Shown here: in pieces, positions 18,596 to 28,309 of the stretch
Layout: each line of letters opens with the position of its first letter
Numbering within the stretch: position 1 is the first letter of the stretch
Origin: Rheinheimera sp.
GTDB lineage: Bacteria; Pseudomonadota; Gammaproteobacteria; Enterobacterales; Alteromonadaceae
Direction of reading: 5' to 3'
Assembly (NCBI RefSeq): GCF_030824435.1
Contig: NZ_JAVBXS010000035.1
Location: 1 to 50,937, forward strand
DNA: 50,937 nucleotides
Position numbers and translations under genes: made by a program
The notes under the pieces: model-generated
Databases searched by the model: none
Told to the model about the DNA's origin: nothing
What the model saw: the letters and a program-made list of their open reading frames with translations, nothing else

Positions 18596-18620
18596 TTTCA
18601 GTTTAACCCTCGAGTATAAG
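18593..18620 (+). promoter_or_regulatory. Possible promoter for the YCF48-like/RND pair
   Basis: TTGTTT (18593-18598), a 16-base spacer, and TATAAG (18615-18620). The -10 ends only five bases before the ATG at 18626, so a transcript from it would have almost no leader. Elements are near consensus but unproven. Confidence 0.35.
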
Positions 18621-18625
18621 CTCTA

Positions 18626-19657
18626 ATGATATCGAAACTACTTTCTGGTCTGGGTGTATGTTGTGTGTTGACGTCTTCAATAGCAGCAGCACAGGTGCAG
18701 CCGCAGGCAGCCTACTTATTACCAAGGGCGGTCAATTCAATATTGACTGATATAGTGCCTGTTGCTGGCAAGTTTTATGTCAGTGCAGGTGAACGTGGCC
18801 ATATTTTATTGAGCAACGATGGCGCCAGCTGGCAACAAATGCCGGTACCGCTGCAGTCGAACCTGAACTCGGTATATTTTCCCGATGAAAAACACGGTTG
18901 GGCAGTAGGGCACGATGCCAGCATTCTGCATTCATCTGATGGCGGTCAAAGTTGGGTTATCCAGCAGTTTTTACCTGATCTCGACAAACCTTTGTTTGAT
19001 GTCTTTTTTAAAGACGCCACCCACGGTATTGCAGTAGGCGCCTATGGCATGTTTTATCGCAGTAGCGATGGTGGCAAAAGCTGGCAAAGTGAGTTTCACC
19101 CAGAGCTTGCAAGTGAAGACGATCAGGCATTATTGGCAGAACTGAAAGAATCAGATCCAGAGTCTTATGCCGCAGAAGCCGAATCTGTGTTACCGCATTT
19201 TAATCGTCTTTATGCCGATGGCAGCACCTTATATCTGGTTGGCGAAGCGGGTTTTTTTGCCAAAAGTCTCGATTTTGGCACTACATGGCAACGTCAGCCG
19301 GAATTTTATAATGGCTCGTTATTTGGTATTACCCGTACCCCGCAGTTGAGTTTGATCACTGTTGGCCTGCGTGGCCATGTGTTTCGCAGTACAGACCAAG
19401 GCCAGACTTGGCAACAAATTCAGGTCCCTTCACCGGCAACTTTAAACAGCGTACTGAGTACCAGTGACGGCAAAGTATATTTGCTCGGTAATGCCGGCAC
19501 TTTATTGGTAAGCAGCGATGATGGTCAAAGTTTTACTGCGATGAACCAGGCCGATGGCAAAGCCATTATGAATGCCGTTAAGATTGGTGCTGATCTGGTT
19601 CTCGCAACTGAGGTTGGTATTAAAACAATTCACACTAAAGAAACTGAACAACCATGA
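18626..19657 (+). CDS. YCF48-like exported beta-propeller protein
   Basis: A 343-residue exported protein with a signal peptide (about 1-22, cleavage near A-A-A-Q-V). The mature part is built of BNR/Asp-box-like repeats of the type S-S-D-G-G-x-S-W, seen at about residues 92-101, 138-146 and, as variants, at 259-266 and 292-298. Between them lie G-W-A-V-G-H and G-I-A-V-G-A-Y-G strands. This pattern is that of the YCF48/HCF136 seven-bladed propeller family, known from photosystem II assembly in phototrophs; in this heterotroph-like context the role must differ. No clear Shine-Dalgarno precedes ATG 18626. Its stop overlaps the RND start (ATGA), so the two are coupled. A periplasmic partner of the transporter is the natural guess. 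Confidence 0.85.
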   Translation: MISKLLSGLGVCCVLTSSIAAAQVQPQAAYLLPRAVNSILTDIVPVAGKFYVSAGERGHILLSNDGASWQQMPVPLQSNLNSVYFPDEKHGWAVGHDASILHSSDGGQSWVIQQFLPDLDKPLFDVFFKDATHGIAVGAYGMFYRSSDGGKSWQSEFHPELASEDDQALLAELKESDPESYAAEAESVLPHFNRLYADGSTLYLVGEAGFFAKSLDFGTTWQRQPEFYNGSLFGITRTPQLSLITVGLRGHVFRSTDQGQTWQQIQVPSPATLNSVLSTSDGKVYLLGNAGTLLVSSDDGQSFTAMNQADGKAIMNAVKIGADLVLATEVGIKTIHTKETEQP

Positions 19658-21975
19658 GTGCAAACCGTTTTATCAATAAATGTGAATATGCGCTGTTCCG
19701 GCATCGCGGTCTGGTGATCCTGGCTTTTGTGCTGGCAACCTTGTTTTTATTATTTAAAGCCAGCCAAATTAAACTGGACGCTGCCTTTACCAAAAACATT
19801 CCGCTGAAGCATGAATACATGCAAACTTATCTGAAACATGCCAAAGACTTTGGTGGCGCCAATAATATTCTGATCTCTGTCTGCGATGCTTCAGGCAATA
19901 TTTTTAATCCGGATTTTTTTGAGTCATTCCGCAAAATTCACGATCAGGTGTATTACATGCCGGGAGTGGATAGGGTTCTGGTAAAGTCACTGTTTAGTCC
20001 AAGTACCCGTTTTGTTGAAGTGGTGGAAGACGGTTTTGCCGGCGGCCCTGTGATCCCGGCTGATTTTGTGAACGATGCCAATGGTTTGGCTATTGTGAAA
20101 CAAAACGTCGAAAAAGCCGGTATTGTTGGCCGTATGGTGGCCGATGATTACAGCTGCGCTATGGTCACAGCCCAGTTGCAGGAAATTAACCCGGATACCA
20201 ACGAAAAGCTCGATACCATTGCGTTTGCAAATCAGCTGGAAACTGAGGTGCGTGGTCAGTTTGAAAACGACAAGGTGTCAGTGCACATTATTGGTTTTGC
20301 CAAAATGGTGGGTGACGTTGCCAATGGTGCCAAAGGGGTACTGGCATTTTTTGCTGTGGCTATTCTGATCACCGCCATCATGGTGTTTTTGTTCTCCAAA
20401 TCAATCACGTTAACCATATTACCTATTGCCTGTTCCTTAATTGCCGTGATTTGGCAGATGGGTTTATTAACTGTGCTGGGTTTTGGTATCGACCCTATGT
20501 CCATTCTGGTGCCGTTTTTAGTCTTTGCCATTGGCGTCAGCCATGGTGTGCAGATGATCAACGCCACCGGCAAAAACGTCGCAGCCGGCCTTGATGCCAA
20601 AACTGCGGCCCAGGCCAGTTTCCGCAAGTTGTTGATCCCGGGTGGCGTGGCGCTTTTGTCCGATACTGTCGGTTTTATCACTTTATTAATTATTGAAATT
20701 GGCGTGATCAGGGAACTTGCAATCACCGCCAGCTTAGGTGTTGGCGTGATTATCCTGACCAACCTGATTTTATTGCCGGTGCTGATGTCTTATGTGCGCT
20801 TTAAAGCAAGTTATGTCAAAGCAGTGTCTGCACCAACACCCGTTGCCGATAAGTTCTGGTACAAACTTTCTGCTTGTGCTGAACCTAAAGTAGCCGCCGT
20901 TATTTTGCTGGTCACTACAGCCTTATTTGCTTTGGGTTATATCCAGAGCAAAGAGCTGAAAATTGGTGATTTGCAGCCAGGCGCGTCGTCTTTACATGAA
21001 GACTCCCGTTACAACCAGGATACTTTCCTGATCACTGACCGGTATGCCATTTCAGTTGACTACATCAACGTGATGGTGGAAACCGACGCCAATGGTTGTA
21101 CTTTCCATCCTATTATGGAAAAAATTGACCAGTTCCAGTGGCAGATGGAAAACGTGCCTGGTGTGCAAAGTGCGGTGTCTTTGCCTTCAGTGTCAAAAAC
21201 CATTAACGCAGCTTTTAACGAAGGCAACGTTAAATGGCGGATTCTGCCACGGACCACTGAGTCTTTGGTGCAGTCATCATCCCGTGTTGAAACCAGTACA
21301 GGTTTATTAAACCCGGATTGTTCCGTGATGCCGGTGATTTTATTCCTGAACGACCATAAAGCCGAAACCATTGAAAAAGTAGTGGCTGAAGCCAAACGTA
21401 TTGGTGCTGAACTTGGCACTGACACTACTAAATTTATGCTGGCATCGGGCCCTGTTGGCGTGATGGCAGCAACTAATGAAGCTGTTGCTGCTGCTCAGGA
21501 TCCAATGACCTGGTATGTCTATGGTGCTGTACTTCTGCTTTGTTTACTCAGCTTCCGCTCATTGCGGGCAACTTTGGCGGTTATTATTCCGCTTTATGTG
21601 GTGACGATGCTGGCAACGGCGCTAATGACAATACTGGAAATTGGTCTGACAGTTTCCACTTTGCCGGTGATTGCGTTAGGTGTGGGTATTGGTGTCGATT
21701 ATGGCATTTATATTCTGACCAATATGACCCAGCCGCTGCGTCAGGGCGTGCCGCTACGTAAGGCTTACTTTGAGGCCTTAAAATCAACCGGCAGTGCAGT
21801 GCTCTTTACCGCAGTGACCTTAGCCATTGGTGTCAGTACCTGGGTGTTCTCAGCGCTGAAGTTCCAGGTTGATATGGGTATTTTGTTGACCTTTATGTTT
21901 ATCGTAAACATGTTGGGTGCTGTTTTTGTATTACCTGCACTGGCCGCCTTTTTCTGGCCAAAAAACCGCGAATAA
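19654..21975 (+). CDS. MMPL-type RND transporter
   Basis: A 773-residue inner-membrane RND-superfamily protein (MMPL/'predicted exporter' group). Layout: TM1 (about 19-37), periplasmic domain (40-225), five helices (about 228-400), a helix near 415-435, second periplasmic domain (to about 620), and five final helices. TM10 holds the G-I-G-V-D-Y-G stretch with Asp682-Tyr683, the proton-relay pair of MmpL/HpnN-type transporters. The matching place in TM4 reads G-V-S-H-G (Ser296-His297), so only one half carries the acidic residue. Relatives move lipids and other hydrophobic molecules. Substrate and direction are unknown here. It overlaps the YCF48-like gene by four bases and closes the cluster. 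Confidence 0.9.
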   Translation: MSANRFINKCEYALFRHRGLVILAFVLATLFLLFKASQIKLDAAFTKNIPLKHEYMQTYLKHAKDFGGANNILISVCDASGNIFNPDFFESFRKIHDQVYYMPGVDRVLVKSLFSPSTRFVEVVEDGFAGGPVIPADFVNDANGLAIVKQNVEKAGIVGRMVADDYSCAMVTAQLQEINPDTNEKLDTIAFANQLETEVRGQFENDKVSVHIIGFAKMVGDVANGAKGVLAFFAVAILITAIMVFLFSKSITLTILPIACSLIAVIWQMGLLTVLGFGIDPMSILVPFLVFAIGVSHGVQMINATGKNVAAGLDAKTAAQASFRKLLIPGGVALLSDTVGFITLLIIEIGVIRELAITASLGVGVIILTNLILLPVLMSYVRFKASYVKAVSAPTPVADKFWYKLSACAEPKVAAVILLVTTALFALGYIQSKELKIGDLQPGASSLHEDSRYNQDTFLITDRYAISVDYINVMVETDANGCTFHPIMEKIDQFQWQMENVPGVQSAVSLPSVSKTINAAFNEGNVKWRILPRTTESLVQSSSRVETSTGLLNPDCSVMPVILFLNDHKAETIEKVVAEAKRIGAELGTDTTKFMLASGPVGVMAATNEAVAAAQDPMTWYVYGAVLLLCLLSFRSLRATLAVIIPLYVVTMLATALMTILEIGLTVSTLPVIALGVGIGVDYGIYILTNMTQPLRQGVPLRKAYFEALKSTGSAVLFTAVTLAIGVSTWVFSALKFQVDMGILLTFMFIVNMLGAVFVLPALAAFFWPKNRE

Positions 21976-21983
21976 ACGAAAGA

Positions 21984-22013
21984 TTCGGACGGCTAAGCGT
22001 GTTGCCGTCCGAA
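21984..22013 (+). repeat. Inverted repeat after the RND gene
   Basis: A ten-pair perfect stem (21984-21993 with 22004-22013) with a ten-base loop. There is no T-run behind it, so it may be an mRNA 3'-end structure ahead of the proper terminator 35 bases further on. Confidence 0.55.
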
Positions 22014-22048
22014 ATTAATCGCAGCATCTTTATGCATAAAATCTAATA

Positions 22049-22077
22049 AAAATGGCCTACGGGCCATTTTCTTATTT
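22049..22077 (+). terminator. Rho-independent terminator of the envelope cluster
   Basis: A nine-pair stem (22049-22057 with 22062-22070), loop TACG, with TTTT at the end of the stem and CTTATTT after it. It separates the RND gene from the glutamate dehydrogenase gene. Confidence 0.75.
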
Positions 22078-22252
22078 AATTAGGCTGAATATCTTGTCAA
22101 ATCAGCTTTTCCGCTCTGGTACAACCAGTTTGAAAGCCGGAAATAAAGCTCGAAAAGCGCAGGAATAGGCAATAAACTTCGCACCTGACACGCTCTGTAT
22201 GTAATGCACAATCCTGCTTCCCCTCTGCAGAGATTAAAACAAGGATACAAAA

Positions 22253-25200
22253 ATGGCACTGATAGACGGTCAACCATCTGTACTTCTACAAAATGTAAGT
22301 AAACTCATCCGCCAAAAAGTTAAAGATCAGGTCGAACTGGTCGAGAAATTCGCCTTCACTCTCTATGGCAATGTTGCCAACGAAGATATGTTTGGTCGCA
22401 ATGACAGCGACTTATATGGTGCGGCTTTAAGCCTGTGGCAAACCTTTAACACTCATACTGAAGATGCAGCCAGGATCCGGGTGTTTAACCCGGAAATTGC
22501 CCGTCACGGTTGGGAATCCAAACACACTATCGTTGAGATAGTGGTTAAAGATATGCCTTTTCTGGTTGATTCGGTGCGTATTGCACTGAACCGCCATACC
22601 ATCACTGCGCATTTACTGCTGCATTACCCGCTGCAGACTTTCCGTGATGACAAAGGCAATATCACCGAATTTAACAAACTCGGCACCAAAGCCAATCCGT
22701 CCACCCAACAAACGGTGTTTCATATTGAAATTGACCGCATGACGGATAAAGTAGCAATGGACAATCTGGTCGCTGAGCTTGATTCAGTGATGCAGGATGT
22801 ATCCCTTGCGGTCAGCGACTGGCAGCCAACCCGCGCCAAGCTTGAACAGGTTATTCAGGAGCTGCCGAAAAACTGTGGTAAAGCAAGTAAAGAACAACTT
22901 GGACAAACCACTGAGTTTTTAAATTGGCTGGCCAAAGATAACTTTACCTTGTTGGGTTATCGCCAGTACAGCATAGTGCCGGTGCAGGGGGATTACCGCA
23001 TTGCCGGCCAGGCAGATACCGCTCTTGGTTTAATGCGTCGTTCTGTTTCACGCGATTTAATGTTGTCAGATTTGCCCGATGTGGCCCGTAAACAGGCATT
23101 GAGCACAGATCTGCTGATTCTGACCAAAACCAATAATAAATCGAGGGTTCATCGCCCGGCATATATTGATTACATTGGTATCAAACGTTTTGATGCCAAC
23201 GGCAATGTGGTGGGTGAAGACAGGTTTATTGGTTTGTATTCGTCATCGCTGTATAACAACAGCGCCGGTGATATTCCACTGCTGAAAAACAAACTCGCCA
23301 CTGTGATGGCGCGTTCTGGTTTTGCCGTAGGTACCCACGCTTATAAAGCTTTACTGAACATTCTGGAAACTTATCCACGGGACGAGCTGATTCAGGCAGA
23401 CAGCGATGAATTGCTGGAAATCGCCACAGGTGTGCTGCAGATGCAGGAACGGGATATGACCCGGCTCTTTATGCGTAAAGATGCGTTTGGTCGTTTTGTT
23501 TCTGCCATGGTGTATGTGCCGCGTGAGCGCTACAACACTCAGCTGCGCAAAGAAACCCAACAAATTCTGCAACAGTTTTTAGGCAGTACCGAACCGGTGG
23601 AATTTACCACCTATTTCTCTGAATCCGTGCTGGCCCGGACCCATTATTTCATCCGGATCAACGACAGTAATATCGAGTTCAATGTGAAAGACATCGAAAA
23701 AAATCTGATAGAAGCGGCCCGTACCTGGGAAGACAAACTGGAAACAGCCCTGATTGGCCGTTTTGGTGAACTGAGTGGCCGTGAGCTCAGTCGTAAATAC
23801 GTTAACGCTTTTCCGCGCGCTTATAAAGAAGAAATGTTACCTAGTGACGCGCTGGTCGACATCGCCAAACTGGAAGCATTAACCGAAGACAACACCCTGG
23901 AAATGTTGTTTTACCGGCCACAGGAAGAAAGTGCCGAATCTAAAGCGGTGCGATTAAATCTGTTCCATAAAGACCATCCAATTCATCTATCAGACGTGTT
24001 GCCAATGCTGGAAAACTTTGGCTTGCGGGTTATTGGTGAAACACCTTATGCAGTGCGTTGCCCTGAAGGTTCTGTCAGCTGGATCTTAAACTTCAGCATG
24101 GAATTAAACGGCAAAGTGCCACTGGATTTTGAAGTGGCACAGCAGTTGTTCCAGGAGTCTTTTGCTAAAGTCTGGAAAGGCGATTTGGAAGACGACGGTT
24201 TTAACCGTTTAATTCTGGGAGCGGGTTTAACAGGTCGTGAAGCTTCGTTATTACGTGCTTTTGCCAAGTACAAACGTCAGATTGGTGGTACTTTCAGTCA
24301 GGCGTATATTGAATCGACTTTTGGTCGTTATCCGCTGTTGGCCAATTTACTGGTACAACTCTTTAATGCAAAGTTTGCCCTGAATAACACAAGTGGCAGC
24401 AACGCTGAAAAACTGAATAACGAAATTCTGGCACAGCTGGAAAATGTGGCGAACCTGGATGACGACCGTATTATCCGTCGTTTCCTGGCTATTATTCAGG
24501 CTATTGTACGTACCAACTACTTCCAGCAAGCAGCAGACGGCACCGACAAACCTTATATTTCGTTTAAAGTGCGTCCGGCGATGATCCCGGATATTCCGTT
24601 ACCACTGCCGTTTTTTGAAATTTTTGTGTATTCACCCAAGGTAGAAGGTGTGCACTTACGTTTTGGTAAAGTTGCGCGTGGTGGTTTACGTTGGTCTGAC
24701 CGTCGTGAAGACTTCCGCACCGAAGTACTGGGCCTGGTAAAAGCACAACAAGTAAAAAACACTGTGATAGTACCAGTGGGCGCCAAAGGTGGTTTTGTTT
24801 GTAAAAAATTACCTGAAACCGGTGGCCGCGAAGCCTGGTTAAACGAAGGTAAAGCCTGTTACCGCACCTTTATCCGCGGTTTATTAGATATTACTGACAA
24901 CATTCTGCAAGGCCAGATTGTGCCACCAAAACAAGTGGTACGTTTAGATGAAGATGACCCGTATCTGGTCGTTGCAGCCGATAAAGGCACTGCAACCTTC
25001 TCTGATATTGCCAACAGCATTTCACTGGAATATAACCACTGGTTAGGTGATGCTTTTGCCTCAGGTGGCTCGAATGGTTATGACCATAAAGGCATGGGTA
25101 TTACGGCCCGTGGCGGTTGGGAATCAGTGAAACGCCACTTCCGCGAAGTGGGTATTGACTGCCAGACCACTGATTTTACCTGTGTGGGTATCGGTGACAT

Positions 25201-27088
25201 GGCCGGCGACGTCTTTGGTAACGGCATGCTGTTATCTGAGCATATCCGCCTGCAGGTTGCCTTTAACCATATGCACATTTTTGTGGACCCAAACCCTGTG
25301 GCGGCAAGCTCTTTTGCTGAACGTCAGCGTCTGTTTAATCTGCCAACTTCAACCTGGGATGATTACAACAAAGAGCTGATTTCTGAAGGTGGTGGTATTT
25401 TCCTGCGTAGTGCCAAGGCCATTAAACTGAGCCCACAAATGCAGGCGATGCTCGGCACTGACAAAACCTCATTAACGCCAAACGAGCTTATCCGTGCTTC
25501 ATTAATGATGGAAGTGGACCTGATTTGGAACGGTGGTATCGGTACTTACGTCAAAGCATCGGATGAAACTCATGCTGAAGTAGGCGACCGCGCTTCTGAA
25601 CCACTGCGTGTCAACGGTAAAGAAGTGAAAGCCAAAATCATCGGTGAGGGCGGTAACTTAGGTACTACCCAACGTGGCCGTATTGAATACGCTGCCAATG
25701 GTGGCCGTATTAACACCGACTTTATCGACAACGTCGGTGGTGTGGACTGTTCGGACAACGAAGTCAACATCAAAATCCTGCTGAACGCCATGGTTGCCAG
25801 CGGTGATATGACGTTAAAACAGCGTAACGAACTGCTGTACAGCATGACCGATGATGTAGCAGATATCGTCATCAATGACTGTTACCGTCAGACCCAGAGT
25901 ATTTCAGTGTCATCTTTGCTGGGCGCAGAGCAGCTGAAAGAATACACCCGTTTTATCCACGCTTTGGAAAAAGACGGCAAGTTAAACCGCGAGCTCGAGT
26001 TCCTGCCATCTGACGATATGCTGGCTGAACGTATGGTCAAAGGTGCCGGTTTAACCCGTCCTGAGTTGGCTATTTTGACCGCTTACGGCAAGATGGTGTT
26101 AAAAGAGCAATTGGTGCTGCCGGAAATCTTTGACAATGCTTATTTTAAGCAGGAATTGATCGGTGCTTTCCCGAAAGTGCTGCAAGAACGTTATGTCAAA
26201 GAGATGGAAACCCATCCATTAAAAGCTGAAATTATCGCCACTAAGCTTGCCAATATGCTGGTGAACGATATGGGCGCTAACTTTGCCCACCGCATGATGG
26301 AAGAAACGGGTTCAACAGTGGCCGAAGTGATTATTTCTTATGCCATCGCCCGCGAGCTTTTTGATGTTGAGAGCATCTGGCATCAGCTGGAAGACTTAGA
26401 CAACGTCATTGCTGCCGATTTACAAACCCGTTTATTGTTCCAGTTGCGCCGCACCATGCGCCGTGTGACGCGTTGGTTCCTGCGTCACCGCAATAAGGCG
26501 ATGGATATTGCACAAACAGTGGCGTTTTTCAAACCGGCTTTTGTGCAAATTTCTGAACAATTACCGCGTTTATTGGCTGCCGGTGAAGCAACGGCACTGC
26601 AAGCCCATCAGGATAACCTGGTTGCGCAGCAGGTGCCGGTGAATGTAGCCCGTTATCTGGCACAGTTAAGTACTGTGTTCTCGGTGATGGACATTGCCCA
26701 GGTGGCTGATGCTGAAAAAACCGACCTGTTATTGGCCGCCGAGATTTATTTTAAACTTGGTGACAAGCTGGATCTGCACTGGTTCCTGGAGCAAATCACC
26801 CAACAACCTGTGACCAACCATTGGCAGGCTTTGGCCCGCGCTTCATACCGCGAAGAGCTGGACTGGCAACAACGTGCCTTGTCACAAGTGGTGGTACGGA
26901 CTTGCCATAATGCCTGTTCATCGGATGAAGTGATTCATAACTGGCTGAAATCTAATGAACTGGTGCTGTCGCGCTGGAGCATGATGCTGGCTGAGTTTAA
27001 GACTACCAAGAGCCATGAGTTCGCCAAGTTCTCTGTTGCTTTGCGTGAACTGATGTTATTGAGTCATCACTGTGACACTGTGAAATAA
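22253..27088 (+). CDS. NAD-specific glutamate dehydrogenase, large (180-kDa) class
   Basis: Converts L-glutamate and NAD+ to 2-oxoglutarate, ammonium and NADH; in this class the enzyme is mainly catabolic. The 1611-residue length is typical of the L-180 class known from Streptomyces and Pseudomonas. The N-terminal half contains regulatory ACT-like regions. The catalytic dehydrogenase core lies at about 750-1250, with K-V-A-R-G-G-L-R-W-S-D-R-R-E-D-F-R-T-E and then V-G-A-K-G-G-F (Lys845 as the probable catalytic lysine). The NAD-binding part includes I-G-E-G-G-N-L-G. Transcribed alone: terminators flank it on both sides. It gives the cell a route to use glutamate as carbon and nitrogen source. 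Confidence 0.96.
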   Translation: MALIDGQPSVLLQNVSKLIRQKVKDQVELVEKFAFTLYGNVANEDMFGRNDSDLYGAALSLWQTFNTHTEDAARIRVFNPEIARHGWESKHTIVEIVVKDMPFLVDSVRIALNRHTITAHLLLHYPLQTFRDDKGNITEFNKLGTKANPSTQQTVFHIEIDRMTDKVAMDNLVAELDSVMQDVSLAVSDWQPTRAKLEQVIQELPKNCGKASKEQLGQTTEFLNWLAKDNFTLLGYRQYSIVPVQGDYRIAGQADTALGLMRRSVSRDLMLSDLPDVARKQALSTDLLILTKTNNKSRVHRPAYIDYIGIKRFDANGNVVGEDRFIGLYSSSLYNNSAGDIPLLKNKLATVMARSGFAVGTHAYKALLNILETYPRDELIQADSDELLEIATGVLQMQERDMTRLFMRKDAFGRFVSAMVYVPRERYNTQLRKETQQILQQFLGSTEPVEFTTYFSESVLARTHYFIRINDSNIEFNVKDIEKNLIEAARTWEDKLETALIGRFGELSGRELSRKYVNAFPRAYKEEMLPSDALVDIAKLEALTEDNTLEMLFYRPQEESAESKAVRLNLFHKDHPIHLSDVLPMLENFGLRVIGETPYAVRCPEGSVSWILNFSMELNGKVPLDFEVAQQLFQESFAKVWKGDLEDDGFNRLILGAGLTGREASLLRAFAKYKRQIGGTFSQAYIESTFGRYPLLANLLVQLFNAKFALNNTSGSNAEKLNNEILAQLENVANLDDDRIIRRFLAIIQAIVRTNYFQQAADGTDKPYISFKVRPAMIPDIPLPLPFFEIFVYSPKVEGVHLRFGKVARGGLRWSDRREDFRTEVLGLVKAQQVKNTVIVPVGAKGGFVCKKLPETGGREAWLNEGKACYRTFIRGLLDITDNILQGQIVPPKQVVRLDEDDPYLVVAADKGTATFSDIANSISLEYNHWLGDAFASGGSNGYDHKGMGITARGGWESVKRHFREVGIDCQTTDFTCVGIGDMAGDVFGNGMLLSEHIRLQVAFNHMHIFVDPNPVAASSFAERQRLFNLPTSTWDDYNKELISEGGGIFLRSAKAIKLSPQMQAMLGTDKTSLTPNELIRASLMMEVDLIWNGGIGTYVKASDETHAEVGDRASEPLRVNGKEVKAKIIGEGGNLGTTQRGRIEYAANGGRINTDFIDNVGGVDCSDNEVNIKILLNAMVASGDMTLKQRNELLYSMTDDVADIVINDCYRQTQSISVSSLLGAEQLKEYTRFIHALEKDGKLNRELEFLPSDDMLAERMVKGAGLTRPELAILTAYGKMVLKEQLVLPEIFDNAYFKQELIGAFPKVLQERYVKEMETHPLKAEIIATKLANMLVNDMGANFAHRMMEETGSTVAEVIISYAIARELFDVESIWHQLEDLDNVIAADLQTRLLFQLRRTMRRVTRWFLRHRNKAMDIAQTVAFFKPAFVQISEQLPRLLAAGEATALQAHQDNLVAQQVPVNVARYLAQLSTVFSVMDIAQVADAEKTDLLLAAEIYFKLGDKLDLHWFLEQITQQPVTNHWQALARASYREELDWQQRALSQVVVRTCHNACSSDEVIHNWLKSNELVLSRWSMMLAEFKTTKSHEFAKFSVALRELMLLSHHCDTVK

Positions 27089-27122
27089 CACTGTTGCTGT
27101 GAACTTTACAAAATAGCGCTAG

Positions 27123-27150
27123 AATGCCCCGTTCAACGGGGCATTTTTTT
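27123..27150 (+). terminator. Rho-independent terminator after the glutamate dehydrogenase gene
   Basis: A nine-pair stem (27123-27131 with 27137-27145) with a TTCAA loop, ending in a run of seven T (27144-27150). Confidence 0.9.
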
Positions 27151-27196
27151 AAATGTGCTGCTGGTTTATCTTTTTAATAAAAACAAAGGCATGGTT

Positions 27197-28207
27197 ATGT
27201 TTTACAAAATTGCTCGTGATCTGATGTTTTGTGCTGATGCAGAAAAGTCGCATCATTTTGCCCTCGACACTTTAAAGGCATTACAACATACACCGTTGTC
27301 GATGTTCTGGCGCCAGCAGATCCGGCAAAAACCTGTGACAGTGGCTGGTATCACTTTTGATAATCCCGTGGGGCTTGCCGCTGGTCTTGATAAAAACGCC
27401 GACTGTATCGACGCTTTTTCACAAATGGGATTTGGTTTTATCGAAGTTGGCACTGTCACGCCGAGACCTCAGGCTGGCAATGACAAACCACGTTTATTCC
27501 GTTTACCTAAGGCCAATGCCATTATTAACAGAATGGGATTTAACAACAAAGGTGTCGACTACCTGGTAGAAAATGTAAAAAAAGCACAATACAAAGGTGT
27601 GCTTGGTATCAATATCGGCAAAAACAAAGACACACCAAACGAGCAGGGCAAAGACGACTATGTGCATTGCATGCGCAAAGTGTATCCTTACGCCAGCTAC
27701 ATTACAGTAAACATCTCATCACCCAACACTCCAGGCCTGCGCGATTTGCAGTTTGGCGATGCATTGCTGGATTTATTAAACGCCGTGAAAAATGAACAAC
27801 TGGATTTAGCAGCCAAATACGGTAAATATGTGCCCGTTTTTGTCAAAATTGCCCCCGATATGGACGAAGTTGCAGTGCAACAGGTGGCTGAGACTTTGCT
27901 GCAAAGCAAAATGGACGGTGCTATTGCTACCAATACCACACTAGAGCGCTCGGCAGTGGCTGGTATGAAACACGCTGATGAAATGGGTGGTTTAAGTGGG
28001 GCTCCGGTGCGGTTAAAAAGCACTGAAATTGTCCGGCAGCTTAGATCCGCAGTCGGCCCCGATATGCCTATTATTGGCGTCGGTGGTATCGACAGTGCAG
28101 AGTCGGCGCAGGAAAAGCTCAATGCCGGCGCACAGTTAGTTCAGGTATATACCGGCTTTATATATAAGGGGCCAGGCTTAGTGCGTTCGATCGTAGACAG
28201 CTTATAA
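27197..28207 (+). CDS. pyrD: Dihydroorotate dehydrogenase (quinone), class 2
   Basis: Oxidises dihydroorotate to orotate with a respiratory quinone as acceptor; fourth step of UMP synthesis, on the inner face of the cytoplasmic membrane. The N-terminal helix (about 1-30), which marks the class 2 membrane-bound type, is present. FMN-binding blocks follow: [11 protein letters not shown] and [10 protein letters not shown]. The class 2 active-site loop [11 protein letters not shown] carries the catalytic serine. From ATG 27197 the length is 336, the same as E. coli PyrD; AAAGG at 27185-27189 fits this start and not ATG 27191. zapC follows as in E. coli. Confidence 0.96.
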   Translation: MFYKIARDLMFCADAEKSHHFALDTLKALQHTPLSMFWRQQIRQKPVTVAGITFDNPVGLAAGLDKNADCIDAFSQMGFGFIEVGTVTPRPQAGNDKPRLFRLPKANAIINRMGFNNKGVDYLVENVKKAQYKGVLGINIGKNKDTPNEQGKDDYVHCMRKVYPYASYITVNISSPNTPGLRDLQFGDALLDLLNAVKNEQLDLAAKYGKYVPVFVKIAPDMDEVAVQQVAETLLQSKMDGAIATNTTLERSAVAGMKHADEMGGLSGAPVRLKSTEIVRQLRSAVGPDMPIIGVGGIDSAESAQEKLNAGAQLVQVYTGFIYKGPGLVRSIVDSL

Positions 28208-28309
28208 CGATCCGGTTGCGATCAAGGCAAGTTAGAGCAAAATAGTCTTTAACATGTTGATCTAACGGGTGTAAAACGGCTGCATCGGAGAATTTCATTC
28301 AGGTGCAGC

